DNA of 64,000 nt from the NCBI GenBank assembly GCA_963377175.1, contig CAUJNA010003800.1, forward strand, positions 164,001 through 228,000, in the 5' to 3' direction. Under the pieces are notes generated by a model, which was not told where the DNA came from, ran no database searches, and saw nothing but the letters and a program-made list of their open reading frames with translations. This DNA comes from Effrenium voratum (lineage: Eukaryota > Sar > Dinophyceae > Suessiales > Symbiodiniaceae). Position 1 is the stretch's first letter. Every line of letters begins with the position of its first letter. The position numbers and the translations under genes were made by a program. Positions 24,291 through 36,942 of this stretch are shown here, piece after piece.

Positions 24291-26542
24291 TGATAACCGT
24301 GCTGGCGAAGCCATGTTGCCCGCGCGCTGGCAACAAAGTGCAGCATGACTGCTGGAAGTAGTCGCACGGTAGCTGCAAGGACGCGGCAGAGCTGAAGAGG
24401 GCAAGCGGAAGACGGACAAAGCATGAACAAGTCATGCATTAACAGCCGGAAGGCGAGCCCAACACAATGCTCTCAAGTCCAGCCCACTCCGGAAAGCATT
24501 GCGCACCGGAAGAACAATCCAAAAAACCTGCAAACGACTTGACGATAAGCAAAACCTAAGCAGTGTGGGCGAGTCCATGCCTCTCTCTCTCAATTGCAAA
24601 TCAAACCAGCTAGGCGAATGGCGCTTTTGCAAGGCTGTCTCCCATCTGCCCCTAGCACAGCCGGCTTGGCAGCAACTCATTGCAAGGAAATGCCAAACAA
24701 GCAAGACGTCGGAAAGATATCCATCGTGCACATCCTTGTTGCCTTTCTTAAGTGCGCAAAGTGGACACCACGATGCATGCTCACATCTCGGCGCACCGTG
24801 TTGGCTGAAAGGCAACATGCGTCTAACTCTTTCGCTACAAGTCGTCTATCAACCAAGCAGGTCTAGGGAGGCGCCTGTTTGAAGACAATCACCTTTTTCA
24901 ATGTTCTCGAACTGCTTGAAAAGACCGCTCTGAAACCGATCTCAACCACAACAAACACCAAGCTAACCTCCACATGACCTCAAACATCCTCAAGCCTGCT
25001 GCATGGTGAAAATTGGGAAACATCTCCTGGTCTGGTGCAGCAAACATCTCAAACCGTCCTCCAAGCATAAACGCATATTAAACGCTCCGAAGGTCTCAAA
25101 AGAACTGACAACTATCCCGAAATGACTTCGAACGTAACATGAGAGCACATATCAGTGCCTTCCAAACTTGGAACCCGACTTCCATGCAAAAGTCCTTTTG
25201 CACTAAACAAGTTCACGCCGACACCATTCTAGCACGGACACAAGCTGATAGCGACAATGTAGACATGCAAAGGTGGCTCGCATTTGCAGGCATTAAGTTG
25301 TGTGAGGTCAGTTTGAGGCGAGTTTGAGATGAATCCCATGCCTCTCTAGGTCATTATTGTCAACAGGTGTTCAACTGTGTCAGTCCAATTTAAAGAAGAT
25401 ATCCTCAATTCACGGAAAACTAGCTCCGTCATATCCTCAAAGGGTGCCCGAATCTGCAGTTGGAATAGCCTCAGTCTTGATCTAACAGAATGGAAGAGCC
25501 GCATCCCAGCCCCGCTACACACCTTGCCAAGCTGTGAAAGTATGATTGCCCCTTGTTGCCGGGAAGTAGTGATTCAACGATTGACTTCCACCTCACACTT
25601 CCGCGCGCCTGAGTTTTTAGCACTAAAAGGCCAACCCGCGAATGCACAGAGTGTGGCCGTGGCTGAGTTACGATGGAGAAGACAGAGTGAAGGGAAATCA
25701 AAGCCGCAATGGGCAATGCTCAAGAAGATTGCTTTAACGTAGGCGGCCCAATGACAAACGCTTAGATTGAAATTCATTCCCTCTCAGTTGCCAAGCCTTT
25801 CCGAGCGGCGCTAGTTTCGGTAAGACAAGGCGCTACAAGCTTGTGTGGCTTTTGTTGGATCTTTGATCAGGATAAGACTCCACGCACAAGTAACACGAAC
25901 CCTTGCACGAAACATATGCTAGAGAAGCCCTGCGAACAACCCCGAGGATTGGTCAACAGCCAGGACACTGTTGTTGCAAATCAATCTTATCAAGCTCAGG
26001 CAATCCTCCCGGTGGTTCCCAGAGACACACCCACGCCAGCACGACCTTGACCGTCAGCCACTGCTGCGTGGCTCGACCTGGGAGCAGCCGGGAGTGCCCC
26101 CAGAAACAAGAGGGTGGAATGTTTGCTTTTAAAGCAACTATCACCTCCCCCCCAAGAAGCGTCTCATGTGACTCCACACTCCAAGACTCACGCAACATGA
26201 GATTTGCTGAGTTGGCCCTGTTTCAAAAACTCAATATATCTAGCTGGCTTAGGGCTTCCGGGGCACAAAGCACCATGGTCGAAAGGTCAGGCGCCGCGAA
26301 AACTTGGGGAGCCGAATTCAGAATTCCTGAAAGGGGTGTTTGGTGGCATCCTACTCGTTTCCATGCCTTCTGCCTCCTAAACCTTTAAACCTGCCCGCCT
26401 CAACATGAACATACGAGACATGCAGCAGGCGAAGGATCCGTAGGCCGCAGTCGCCCATGCCAGCAGTCAGTCTGCTGCGATTTGTTCTTGTCGACCTGAA
26501 GCTTTGGCAGCGTAGTTCGAGTTCCATTGAATTGGACTCTAC

Positions 26543-26735
26543 CGGAATGTGTCCCCGATGGTCTCTGCCAACAGCGTCAGGAGCCTTGTCACCCCAGTCA
26601 GAAGACGAGTCTTCTTCCAGATGGTCAGGGGTGTGAAGTAGGGCTTGATGCACCCCAGGCAAAACGCCTTCATGGGGCGTGCATCCCACCAATTGTTCTC
26701 ATCGTCTGCCAGCAGCCCGAAACGATCGTCGGCCC
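26543..26735 (-). CDS. Unassigned coding exon (Trp/Lys-rich, hydrophobic)
   Basis: Open for 63 codons between an AG|G acceptor (ttgattAG|GGGCC) and a GT donor (TTCCG|gtagag), phase 1 in and phase 2 out. The segment contains ENNWWDARPMKAF and FTPLTIWKKTRLL followed by a leucine-rich stretch. The composition looks like real protein, and the frame is kept in both copies. It lies about 2.2 kb upstream of the methyltransferase core on the same strand, so it could be an upstream exon of that gene or the end of a neighbour. No family recognised. Confidence 0.45.
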
Positions 26736-27619
26736 CTAATCAAGGAATAGAGTTTGAACCAGGGGGGGGCCTACGAGCTCTTATGAGCTCACCCGCTTGC
26801 AAAAGGCCCCTTCACAAACACCAAAAAGTACAGGGAGAAGCGGGAGACGGCGCTGGGGGCGGCCCCTCCCCACTACAAGAACTAGCGTTTTGACAAGACC
26901 TCCCGAAAACGGGCCCCGCAACAATCCCTTAGGTACCTGAAGCGGGCTGGGCGGCGCGGGGGAGTCAGGAGGTGAGAGGGGGCCACGACAAACACATGCA
27001 TTCAGACCCCAAACAACACGCGCTTAGCATCGCCAACAACTTATGGAAAACATGGGGGCCACGACAAGCGACACTGCACAACACGGCTGACCGCCACCGG
27101 GTCCGTGACAGGTTCAATCGACTCAGAAGCCCTCAATAATATCGCCATTACCCCAACGCTTGCTCACGCAAACAATCGTTGCCCATCCCCATCTGTGCTC
27201 GGCCAGGGGGGCGCAAATGTATCCCGGCTGAAATGCAAAACCACCCCTGTCAAACACCGATGTGATGTGATGTAGCTCATAAACTGTTAAGCCAAGCTTA
27301 AAGGAGATTGAAATTAGATGAACTCCATGCTGCTGTTCGAGATCCCGGCCTCCTTGATTCCAAAGAGTAAGCATGCCCCAATGAATGCGGAAGGCAAGCC
27401 TTATCTTCTTCAAACTGACGCCGCAAGATCGGGCAACACATCCCTTACTGTTGAGGCATCAAATGGAAACCTTGAAGAACTAACTTTAATTTAATCAAGC
27501 CGAAGTCACACAACTCAACTCGGGAGACGGCGGCCGCAACCAACATACAGCGATGGGCGCCATACCAGAACAACCAACGCATGGAACAATTGGGAGGCAC
27601 TGTAAATAAATCTTCATCC

Positions 27620-29985
27620 AAGAATGACCGGCTATTTCAAAAACCTTGGGTTCAACTCAAAAACCCTGGAATCCACATCCCTTAAGTTCACCTCGAAGAC
27701 CCTGGAATCTATCCCAAACAATGTCTGGTTGCATGACATATTTCCCTCAAAAAATCGAAGTTCACCTCAAAAACCCTAGAATCTACCTTAAAATGACCTG
27801 AAACAGGGTCTGGTCACACGACAAACTCCTTCAAAAACCGTTAAGTTCACCTCGGAAACCCTGAAATTTACCTCAAAATGACCTCAAACAGGGTCTGGTC
27901 ATACAGCACTCCTCCCTCAAAACCTTTAAGTTGACCTCAAAAACCCTGGATTCTACCTCAAAATGATCTAAAATAGTCACTGGTCACATGAAAACCCTCC
28001 CTCACAAAACCTTGAAGTTCACCTCAAAAACCCCTGGATTCCATCTTAAAATAAGCCACATCAAACCCCTCCCTCAAGAACACCTCAAGAACTTTGGATT
28101 CCATCTCAAAATGGCCTGAAATAGTGGCTGAGGGCCAAAAGATGAAGACACCTGTAACTCCGCTGAAATGAGTCCCCTCTTAAAAACTCCGAGTTCGCCT
28201 CAGAATGACCTGAAACAATCACCTGGGGCTCACCTCAAAAACCATGGTTGGTGACATGAGAGCTGGCTCCTCCTCCCCCCGCCAAGGCTTTCAGTTTAAC
28301 TCGCAGTTTGAGGGCTCTCCACAAACATGGCCCTGCTTGCTTCTGCGTCAAAAAAAAAACTGCACGAGATAAACTCCGCTTTGAGGGCCCGGCTCCAGAA
28401 TTCGAATGTGTGAGAGTTCCCGAGCGTGCCTCAGCGCGTGCGCTGAAAAAGCAAGCCTTGTCTTGTTCAAACTGACGCCTCAACAACAGAACGGCCTATC
28501 TTTTTGAAGTTCAAAGCTGCGAGTGTAACAACGGACCAACGGACGACACATGACGAGGGCCTCATGGACCAGATCGGGCAACACATCCCCCACTGTTGAG
28601 GCAGCATCAAATGAAAACCGTCAAGGACTAATTTTAATCGGTCTGAATCAAGTCACACAACTCAACTCGGGAGACGGCGGCCGCAACCAACATACAGCGA
28701 TGGGCGCCATACCAGAACAACCAGCGCATGGAACAATTGGGAGGCACTGAAAAAACCTGCCAATAAATCTACATCAAAGAATGACTGGCTATTTCAAAAA
28801 CCTTGCGTTCACCTCAAAAACCATGGAATCCACATCCCTTAAGTTCACCTCGAAGACCCTGGAATCTATCCCAAACAATGTCTGGTTGCATGACATATTT
28901 TCCCTCAAAAAATCGAAGTTCACCTCAAAAACCCTAGAATCTACCTTAAAATGACCTGAAACAGGGTCTGGTCACACGACAAACTCCTTCAAAAACCGTT
29001 AAGTTCACCTCGGAAACCCTGAAATTTACCTCAAAATGACCTCAAACAGGGTCTGGTCATACAGCACTCCTCCCTCAAAACCTTTAAGTTGACCTCAAAA
29101 ACCCTGGATTCTACCTCAAAATGATCTAAAATAGTCACTGGTCATATGAAACCCCTCCCTCAAAAACCTTTGAAGTTCACCTCAAAAACCTGAGATTCCA
29201 TGTCACTATATCTCCTCAAAATGGCTTGAAACAATGGTCTGGCTCCCTCACCCTTTTCATAATGACCTGAAACGGAGGGGTTTCATGTGATAGACATTGT
29301 TTTAAGTCATTTTCAGATTCTGGTGGCTTTCCTCTGTTTCAGCTCATTTTGAGGTAGATCTGGGGTGATTTTGAGGTGTCCATGTTTTGAGATCATTTTG
29401 AGGCGTTTTCATTCACCTCAAAAGCCTCAAAATGACATAAAACAGTGTCTGGTCACCTCCAAAACCCTGAAATTTACCTCAAAATGACCTCAAACAGGGT
29501 CTGGTCAGACACACTCCTCCCTCAAAACCTTAAAGTTCACCTCAAAAACCCTGGATTCTACCTCAAAATGACCTAAAATAGTCACTGGTCACATGAAACC
29601 CCTCCCTCAAAACCTTGAAGTTCACCTCAAAAACACTGGATTCAACCTCAAAATGACCCAACACAGTGTCTGGTCACATGAAACCCCGCCCTCAAAGACC
29701 TGGCAGTTGGAATCCACCTCAAAACAAATGACATGAGACTCCTCCCTCAAGCAAACACCATGAAGCCACCTCAAAATGACCGGAACAAATCTGGTGACAT
29801 GAGATGTTGCCCCTGCCAACTACCTCAAAAACCCTGTGGATCATCTCAAACTGACCTCAAACCAGATCTGGTGACAAAAGACACTAGCTCCCTCCCTCAA
29901 ACACCATGGGTTAGGCCAATGCTGCGACCTCAAAAACCGAGGGCTTCGCCTCAAATGACCTGAAACAATCCCTGGTGACGTGACC
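27620..29985. repeat. Degenerate ACCTCAAAA-type repeat field, copy 2
   Basis: Counterpart of 6290-8650 with the same unit order, the same inverted block (about 29273-29408) and only scattered base changes and 1-2 bp indels. Confidence 0.9.
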
Positions 29986-31350
29986 TAAATCGATGGAAGG
30001 GGCAAGCCGCACGCTCCATGATTATCTACCGCCCCTCCCAGCAACCCGTTCCAGCGAGGCGCCGGGCCCTGCGTGATTTGACCTGATGGCCCATGGTGAA
30101 GTGATGTGGCTTGAAGCTTCCAAGGACCCTCCCCCCCAGACCAGACCAGCATGTCAGTCGCCAACTTTGCACAACGGGCGTTGGGGGAAGGGGGCGCGGG
30201 TTGTTGGCCATTCAGGCGTTTTCATACCTTCTTGCCTGTTCAATTTGCAAGCCTCGCAGGGCCGAGGCCGACCGACCAAGCAAGTCAAACGATTGTCAGC
30301 AAGGATTTCAAAAGGGATGCAGCTTGCAGAAATCAGAAAGGCCCTTCACCCAAGCATGCCGTTTCAAAGGTGATACAGGGCGTTGCCCATTGCCCAAAGT
30401 AGTCTCAAAGAAACTGGGTATGTAACAGAAGATGGTATCCGTGCCTCCGTGAACCACAATATACCACAATCAAGCTTACACATGACATGCGCCCACACCA
30501 TCTCAAGCACTGCAGGACTCTTTGCACAACCATGCTTTGTATGCTTGGTAAATGCCCAGTGGACCTGATATATAAGCCTTTTCTGGTGTCCAACTTTACT
30601 AGGGGGTCTTCATCAGTTTTCTGTTGGTTGAGTCCCTCAAATGCTACCAAAGAACATATTTGACAACTTCATTAATCCAAAACGCAACGAGGTCTATTGA
30701 CCAGGTTGGAGATTTCAGAAGCATTTGGTCAACAACTGACAGCTGCAAGCGAGAAGGGTCGATCGTCCATGGCCAAGCACGAGCACTCTCCAGGTGGCCT
30801 CTTCTGAAGAGAATGCAGCACAGTACCTGCGCCGTTGCATACGCACTGTCATGAGACAACATCTGTCCATCGCAGCTGCAACGAAAACCGGCGTCAGCTT
30901 CTGCGTTGTGTTTTTCTCCTCTACTGCTTGCAGTTGCCTAATTGCCGGCTTGCAGTCATGAGTTGGCATCGCAAGCTAAGCTGGAAGTCATGAGAGTTGG
31001 CCACATCTGATTCCTGATGAGCTTGGAGGCACTGGAGTGCTCACTTGCTGATGCCAGCTTGTTTGCAGCACGGCTGCCAGCTGGCACTCGTATCGGAGTC
31101 TCCGGTCCGGAGAAATCTGCTAAGCATGCACATGGCAGCTCAAAATTCTTAGCGGGCGGAGCTGCACAAATCATAGCTGCACATAGCAGTACCATTGGCC
31201 AGCTTTAAACTGCGACAGCCACTTTGCATGACAGCCACACACTTGAATGTCATGTCAATTGAAGGGACAGCCACACATTTGCAGTGACAGGGGAACATGC
31301 GTTCTAGCAAGCACATGTGTTTCAAAAGCCAGCCAATGCTCTTGCACCCC

Positions 31351-31656
31351 CTAGTAGGGCTCGGATCGCTCGCGCGATGAGCGCACTGACCACGATGTTC
31401 GTGGCGCAGGCGGCGGCGGCGGCGGGGCCTGCCAGGCCTTTGGCTCTGGCCTGGCTTTCGGCTCTGGCCTGGCTTTCGGCTCTGGCCTGGCTTTCGGCTC
31501 TGGCCTGGCCTTCACCTGTGGTGATGCCATGGTGGCCTCACTACCAGAAGATCTCTCAGAAGCGGGAGGCGGTGGCGGGGTTGGCAACGTCGCCTCCAAA
31601 ACGTACCTCCCGCGCGAGGCCTGCTCCGCCCAGGTCCGTGCCACCAGCATGTTCAT
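31351..31656 (-). CDS. Proline-rich ORF with ARPEPK repeats, copy 2
   Basis: Identical in its reading frame to 10018-10323. Just upstream, copy 2 lacks 6 bp (gtggct near 10332) that copy 1 has. Confidence 0.35.
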   Translation of the reverse strand: MNMLVARTWAEQASRGRYVLEATLPTPPPPPASERSSGSEATMASPQVKARPEPKARPEPKARPEPKARPEPKAWQAPPPPPPAPRTSWSVRSSRERSEPY

Positions 31657-32213
31657 GCCTTGGCTGCAACTCCATGCCGTTCTGACTGCGCATCAACGTC
31701 AACCGCGAGTCGGTCACAGAATCATTAAGCAACAACGCTGTGTCTTTACTAATGTCCCAACAGGAACGGTATTGCTAGGGCATTCTTCCAGCTCGGACAC
31801 TGTATCAATAATGCCAACTCTATCACGAGCTAAGGCTCTCAGAATGGGCAAAGACAATCCTACTCACCACCGACTAGTGGAGCCAACCATCAAAAACGAA
31901 ACAAACACAGTCAGGGAAGCCCCACCTGCCAACAAGAGGGAGCTGAAGATGTTTGATTGAGGGTGTAGTTTGCTAGATATGCGCACTCAGGGGTAAACTT
32001 GTGTTTGACTATCACCCAATAACCCAAATCACCACTCGGGCCATGTCCAACGACAATCCAACTGCCAAACACGTAGCTTAAAATGCTAAACCAACCTGCA
32101 CACCATGCATACCCAACAAGAGCCCATGTAAAAGTGGCAGCAGCAGCCAGTACCAGAAACGCAAGTCTCAACGCCAAGCGGAAGACGGAAGTGTCTCAAG
32201 AAAAACGGCATGC

Positions 32214-33682
32214 CGCTCCATGACTTTGAAAGGCACACAGCACCAAGCATGCAAACTCTCGGTAGGCGGTGGCAAACTTTGAAAGGCACACAGCACCAAG
32301 CATGCAAATATCACACTCTTGGTAGGCGGTGGCAAACTTTGAAAGGCGCACAGCACCAAGCATGCAAATATCACACTCTCGGTAGGCGGTGGCAAACCTT
32401 CATGGCCAATGACTTTGAAAGGCACACAGCACCAAGCATGCAAATATCACACTCTCGGTGGGCGGTGGCAAACCTTCATGGCCCATAAAATTGAAAGGCA
32501 CACAGCACCAAGCATGCAAATATCACACTCTCGGTGGGCTGTGGCAAACCTTCATGGCCCATGACTTTGAAAGGCACACAGCAACAAGCATGCAAATATC
32601 ACACTCTCGGTAGGCGGTGGCAAACCTTCATGGCCTATGACTTTGAAAGGCACACAGCACCAAGCATGCAAATATCACACTCTCGGTAGGCGGTGGCAAA
32701 CCTTCATGGCCTATGACTTTGAAAGGCACAGTCACACAGCACCAAGCATGCAAATATCACACTCTCGGTGGGCGGTGGCAAACCTTCATGGCCCATGACT
32801 TTGAAAGGCACACATCACCAAGCATGCAAATATCACACTCTCGGCAAACCTTCATGGCCCATGACTTTGAAAGGCACACAGCACCAAGCATGCAAATATC
32901 ACGCTCTCGGTAGGCGGTGGCAAACCTTCATGGCCCATAAAATTGAAAGGCACACAGCACCAAGCATGCAAATACACTCTCGGTAGGCGGTGGCAAACCT
33001 TCATGGCCCATGACTTTGAAAGGCGCACAGCACCAAGCATGCAAATATCACACTCTCGGTAGGCGGTGGCAAACTTTGAAAGGCACACAGCACCAAGCAT
33101 GCAAATATCACACTCTCGGTAGGCGGTGGCAAACCTTCATGGCCCATGACTTTGAAAGGCACACAGCACCAAGCATGCAAATATCACACTCTCGGTGGGC
33201 GGTGGCAAACCTTCATGGCCCATGGCTTTGAAAGGCACACAGCAACAAGCATGCAAATTTCACACTCTCGGTAGGCGGTGGCAAACCCTCATGGCCCATG
33301 ACTTTGAAAGGCATAAATCATACAGCACCAAGCATGCAAATATCACACTCTCGGTAGGCGGTGGCAAACCTTCATGGCCCATGACTTTGAAAGGCACACA
33401 GCACCAAGCATGCAAATATCACACTCTCGGTAGGCGGTGGCAAACCCTCATGGCCCATGACTTTGAAAGGCATAAATCATACAGCACCAAGCATGCAAAT
33501 ATCACACTCTCGGTAGGCGGTGGCAAACCTTCATGGCCCATGACTTTGAAAGGCACACAGCACCAAGCATGCAAATATCACACTCTCGGTAGGCGGTGGC
33601 AAACCTTCATGGCCCATGACTTTGAAAGGCACACAGCACCAAGCATGCAAATATCACACTCTCGGTAGGCGGTGGCAAACTG
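32214..33682. repeat. 76/58-bp satellite array, copy 2
   Basis: Same unit as 10887-12285 but with a different order of 58- and 76-bp forms. Copy 2 lacks the degenerate units of copy 1 and carries an extra repetition of the unit with aaatcatacagc (33313 and 33475). Most of the length difference between the two 13-kb blocks is here. Confidence 0.95.
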
Positions 33683-33684
33683 AA

Positions 33685-36600
33685 TCAAAGGCCAAAGTGG
33701 CGATCGCGGCACACAGCCTGAAGAACAGCGCTGGGATTGCGCCACTTCCTTGTGGCCGGGTTCACCTCGCGCAGGGCAGTTGGCCTTGGTGGGCAAGCCA
33801 GGGCAAACCGTTTGATCACATGTTCGTCGTCAAAACAATCAGTGTTGAAACCTGTAAGCATTATCCAAACCTGCATCAAGCACAGGCATACCAACACAAG
33901 CCTACTGAAAAAAACATACTGCTCAGAATCAAGCCACACAATCTCGTGCCCGAGGAGCGCTCCCAAGGCGCTGTGAGAGGTCAATGCCACCAGCCCTGCA
34001 AGCGCCGCCTCGTCCAAGTCCAACTGCGAGGCCACGAAGCTCAAGTCCGGAGCCAGCTTCTCCAGGGCCGCCAAGAGGCTGGCCTTCCCCTGCGGTGGAG
34101 GTGGTGCAGAAGGCCCCGGCACCTCCGAGGCAGGCTCAATCTCGATCACCTCTGGCCTCGCCGAGAGCTGGAAGCGAAATGCAAAACGGCAAGCACAACG
34201 GAAGGCGGTGAACGAGAGCCATAACTGCAAAGCAAACGCACAAAGAGGCAGAGTTTCTCCAGCGGAAGGCGATGAGAACAGAATGGGAGGCGATGAGCAC
34301 AAGCAAACAATTTCAAACCAAAAGCAAGAAGCCAAGGAATCAGTTTCTGGCATCAAGCAACGCACAAAGAGAGGCGCCGCCTACCCTGCAATGGAAGGCC
34401 GGGTAAGCAAGATAACCGCATGTGGAACCCATGGCAAGAAGGGCACGTCATCTGCAAAGGTAACCCCAAAAGTACTACAACTTGAAACGGAAGGCGAGCA
34501 CACACACACACAAGTAAGAGAATGTGGCACGGACTGAGCCTCCGCGTGGCAGGATCGAGCACCATCTCGGAGAGCCAATCCGTGAGGGTCCGCGTCACCG
34601 AGCCCTCAAGCCGGAAATAGCCCGACTGCATCGGCGGCCGCCGCACCCCAAACAGCGTCGGAAGCCAAAGAAGCACCTCCAAGCCCTCGATCGCCATGTG
34701 GCGCAACAAATAGGCCGTGCCCGCGGCCAGAAACGCAGACCGATGCTTCCCCTTCGTGCCTCAAACAAACAAAGGCGTGGAATAAGCAACAGCCCAAACC
34801 GCTGCAATTCTTAGTGATCATTTTCGCAGCCGTTAAACTTGCAACCGCTGCAAACCACAGTTTCAACCCACGTGCAAGTCAATCTGCAACAGGCCAGCAA
34901 ACACACCCCGAACGACTCTAGCTGACTTTGTGAGGCAACCTCTGTTCCAGCACCGACTCACTGTTGACAGGTCCTGGCCAAAAAATGACAGATGCTTGGC
35001 ACTGGCCACCAAACGAACGTCAACCCAACAATGTGAGCAATTGCGGCGATTGCAGGAAAGGCGCACAACATTTGGTCTAGAACAGGCATCCGTGTTGTTT
35101 AGGCACAGGAAATGAACCCCTGGGCACGATTCCCAAAGTGGCCAGTGTCGAGTCATGTGTGCCACTCAATGATCTGCAAAGGGTTGCCGCTCTGCAGGAA
35201 CATTGGCTGGATCTTGCGACGGCAAACAGCCTCATCCTAACCAGCTGTCCTAAAACCAACCCGGTAGGGCCGATTGACTGAGCAAGTGCTACCCCTTTGG
35301 CAAAGCTTTCTGGGCTTTGGAAAATATTGAACCCCAGCGCTGGCTGGGGCTCGCCAAGACTAGCTTCAGAACGAATCAACCTTGAAATGCCCGTAAAGAA
35401 CATGGAATGTGACAGGGCCATTGAAACCTGAGGCCAGCCTGGCTTCATACTATGATTTCTTGTTACGCTGGCCTGGCGTGTGACTTAACCATCACCAATG
35501 TGTCCCCCCCGTATTATGAGTCAGAATGTACTTCCCCGCCCAGGACTCGAGAACATGCTCTTTGCTTCAACTGTCAAGCACAGTTCACTGTCAAGCACAG
35601 TTCACTGTCAAGCATTGTTGAATGCAAGCGCCCGAGCGTTGCCTTTTCATAGGGAATCTGGCGGGATGCGGGGCAAGATGGACTATATGAAGAAATTAAC
35701 AACTTCAAAGAGCGGAAGACGGACACTCCTAAGAATTGGACGGCTTGACGCTGCGCCGGGCAACATTCAACATGACCAACTCGACATCGAATGCTTCTCT
35801 TTGAAGGGGGTAGTCTACCCATCATTCAATCATACCTTCAATGAGCGCGTAATCCGTGAAATCACGCCAAGCCACACACCAGCGCGTGCACCAGATTGGG
35901 GTTCACGCTCCCCTGCGAAACCCGCAAGAAGGACAAGAGCACCTGCAAGGCAGCACAAGTTTCCGAAGAACAAGATAGGGCATTCAGCCACTCATGACTA
36001 AGCCCCTGTCAAAGTTTGCAGTCAATAAGAAAACATTAAAAAGTTTTTCTATATCAAACCGCCCGAGCCTTCAGGAAACAGTGCGACCTAATCCTCTTTA
36101 ATAAGCAAACATTTGAAGGGTGCGACACCAGGAGGCAAGGCAAGATTTGTCTGGCGGTCCGTAGCCGTCAAACAGCGCAATCATATGAGCAGCTATGATC
36201 CAACGTGTTAGTAAGACTACATTGTGCGACCAAAGAAACCTTGGGAAACCAAGCAACCCAACAGCAAAGCGTGCCAAATGAGCCACGCAGCCGTGAGTGA
36301 GTGCTGCAGCAGCATGAACACAGATGGGCTCTTGATCAGCTCACGCTGCATGCGGTAGTCCTGCAAGGAAGGGCTCACAACAATCATAGCTGACTCTTGC
36401 TCCGACGAAACATGTAACACAGGATTGTGAGACAGTCCATCAAAAAACCAAGTGGCAAACTGTTTAACATTCAGAAAATGAGCAAACGCGACACATGGCG
36501 GGCGGGAACAAACAACAAGACCATGTGCCCCCACCCAGCTCAGGCGAGCGGGTCATGCCGTGTGCGGAAGGCGAATTGCACGAAACCGTAACTCAGAGAC

Positions 36601-36942
36601 TCGTGCAAACTGCAGCGCAAGAATAACATGGATCACGCGGCAGGCGGAAAGCAAACACCCCGCAGCAGGACTGCAAGCCGCAACGCAGCTCGTTGTCGTT
36701 CCAGAGAAACATGCATGGACATCATGGACTATGGACTGCACGTTGGGCGGCAGGCGCAAACAACTCAAACGATAAAGCGTTGCATCAAGTGCTTTTGCGC
36801 GGCTCACATTGAATAAAACAAAAAGTGGATCATGCGGAAGGCGGAAGGTGGACACAGTCCGGCCACAGTGCAGCCAAAGTGCCCTGGCAGTGCCCGTCAC
36901 CGAGAAGTCACGGTCAGGGTCATTTGGCCACAAAGCCCGAAC
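33685..36942 (-). CDS. Unidentified multi-exon gene
   Basis: Exons chained by phase: 36901-36942 (VRALWPNDPDRDFS), about 36257-36360 (DYRMQRELIKSP then a hydrophobic stretch), 34540-34759 (GTAYLLRHMAIEGLEVLLWL, EMVLDPATRR), 33923-34156 (PEVIEIEPASEVPGPSAPPP, then an Ala/Leu-rich helical stretch) and 33685-33784 ending CRDRHFGL and TGA. Junction phases agree, with donors GT, GT, GC and GC. Two hydrophobic segments (HSLTAAWLIWHALLLG and the one in exon 3) suggest a membrane-associated protein, but that is inference. Possible further 5' coding lies at 37327-37440 (MDPVRRQVVVVAYGAEER). The 76-bp satellite begins directly after the stop. No family recognised. Confidence 0.65.

Larger units (their letters stand above)
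21319..34434. repeat. Duplicated ~13 kb block, copy 2 (right)
   Basis: This is the partner of 1-13030. Unlike copy 1 it sits inside uninterrupted sequence on both sides: the methyltransferase reading frame continues left of 21319 to a stop near 21176, and the gene ending at 33685 continues right past 34434. It therefore looks like the intact locus, and the methyltransferase core should be read here. Confidence 0.97.

Noticed and set aside
23929..24435. Resemblance of a 168-codon frame upstream of the methyltransferase to a glycosyltransferase (VVILVTSDI)
   Set aside because: That stretch lies in the intron between the motif I and motif II exons once the GC donor at 24227 is used, and the similarity is too short.
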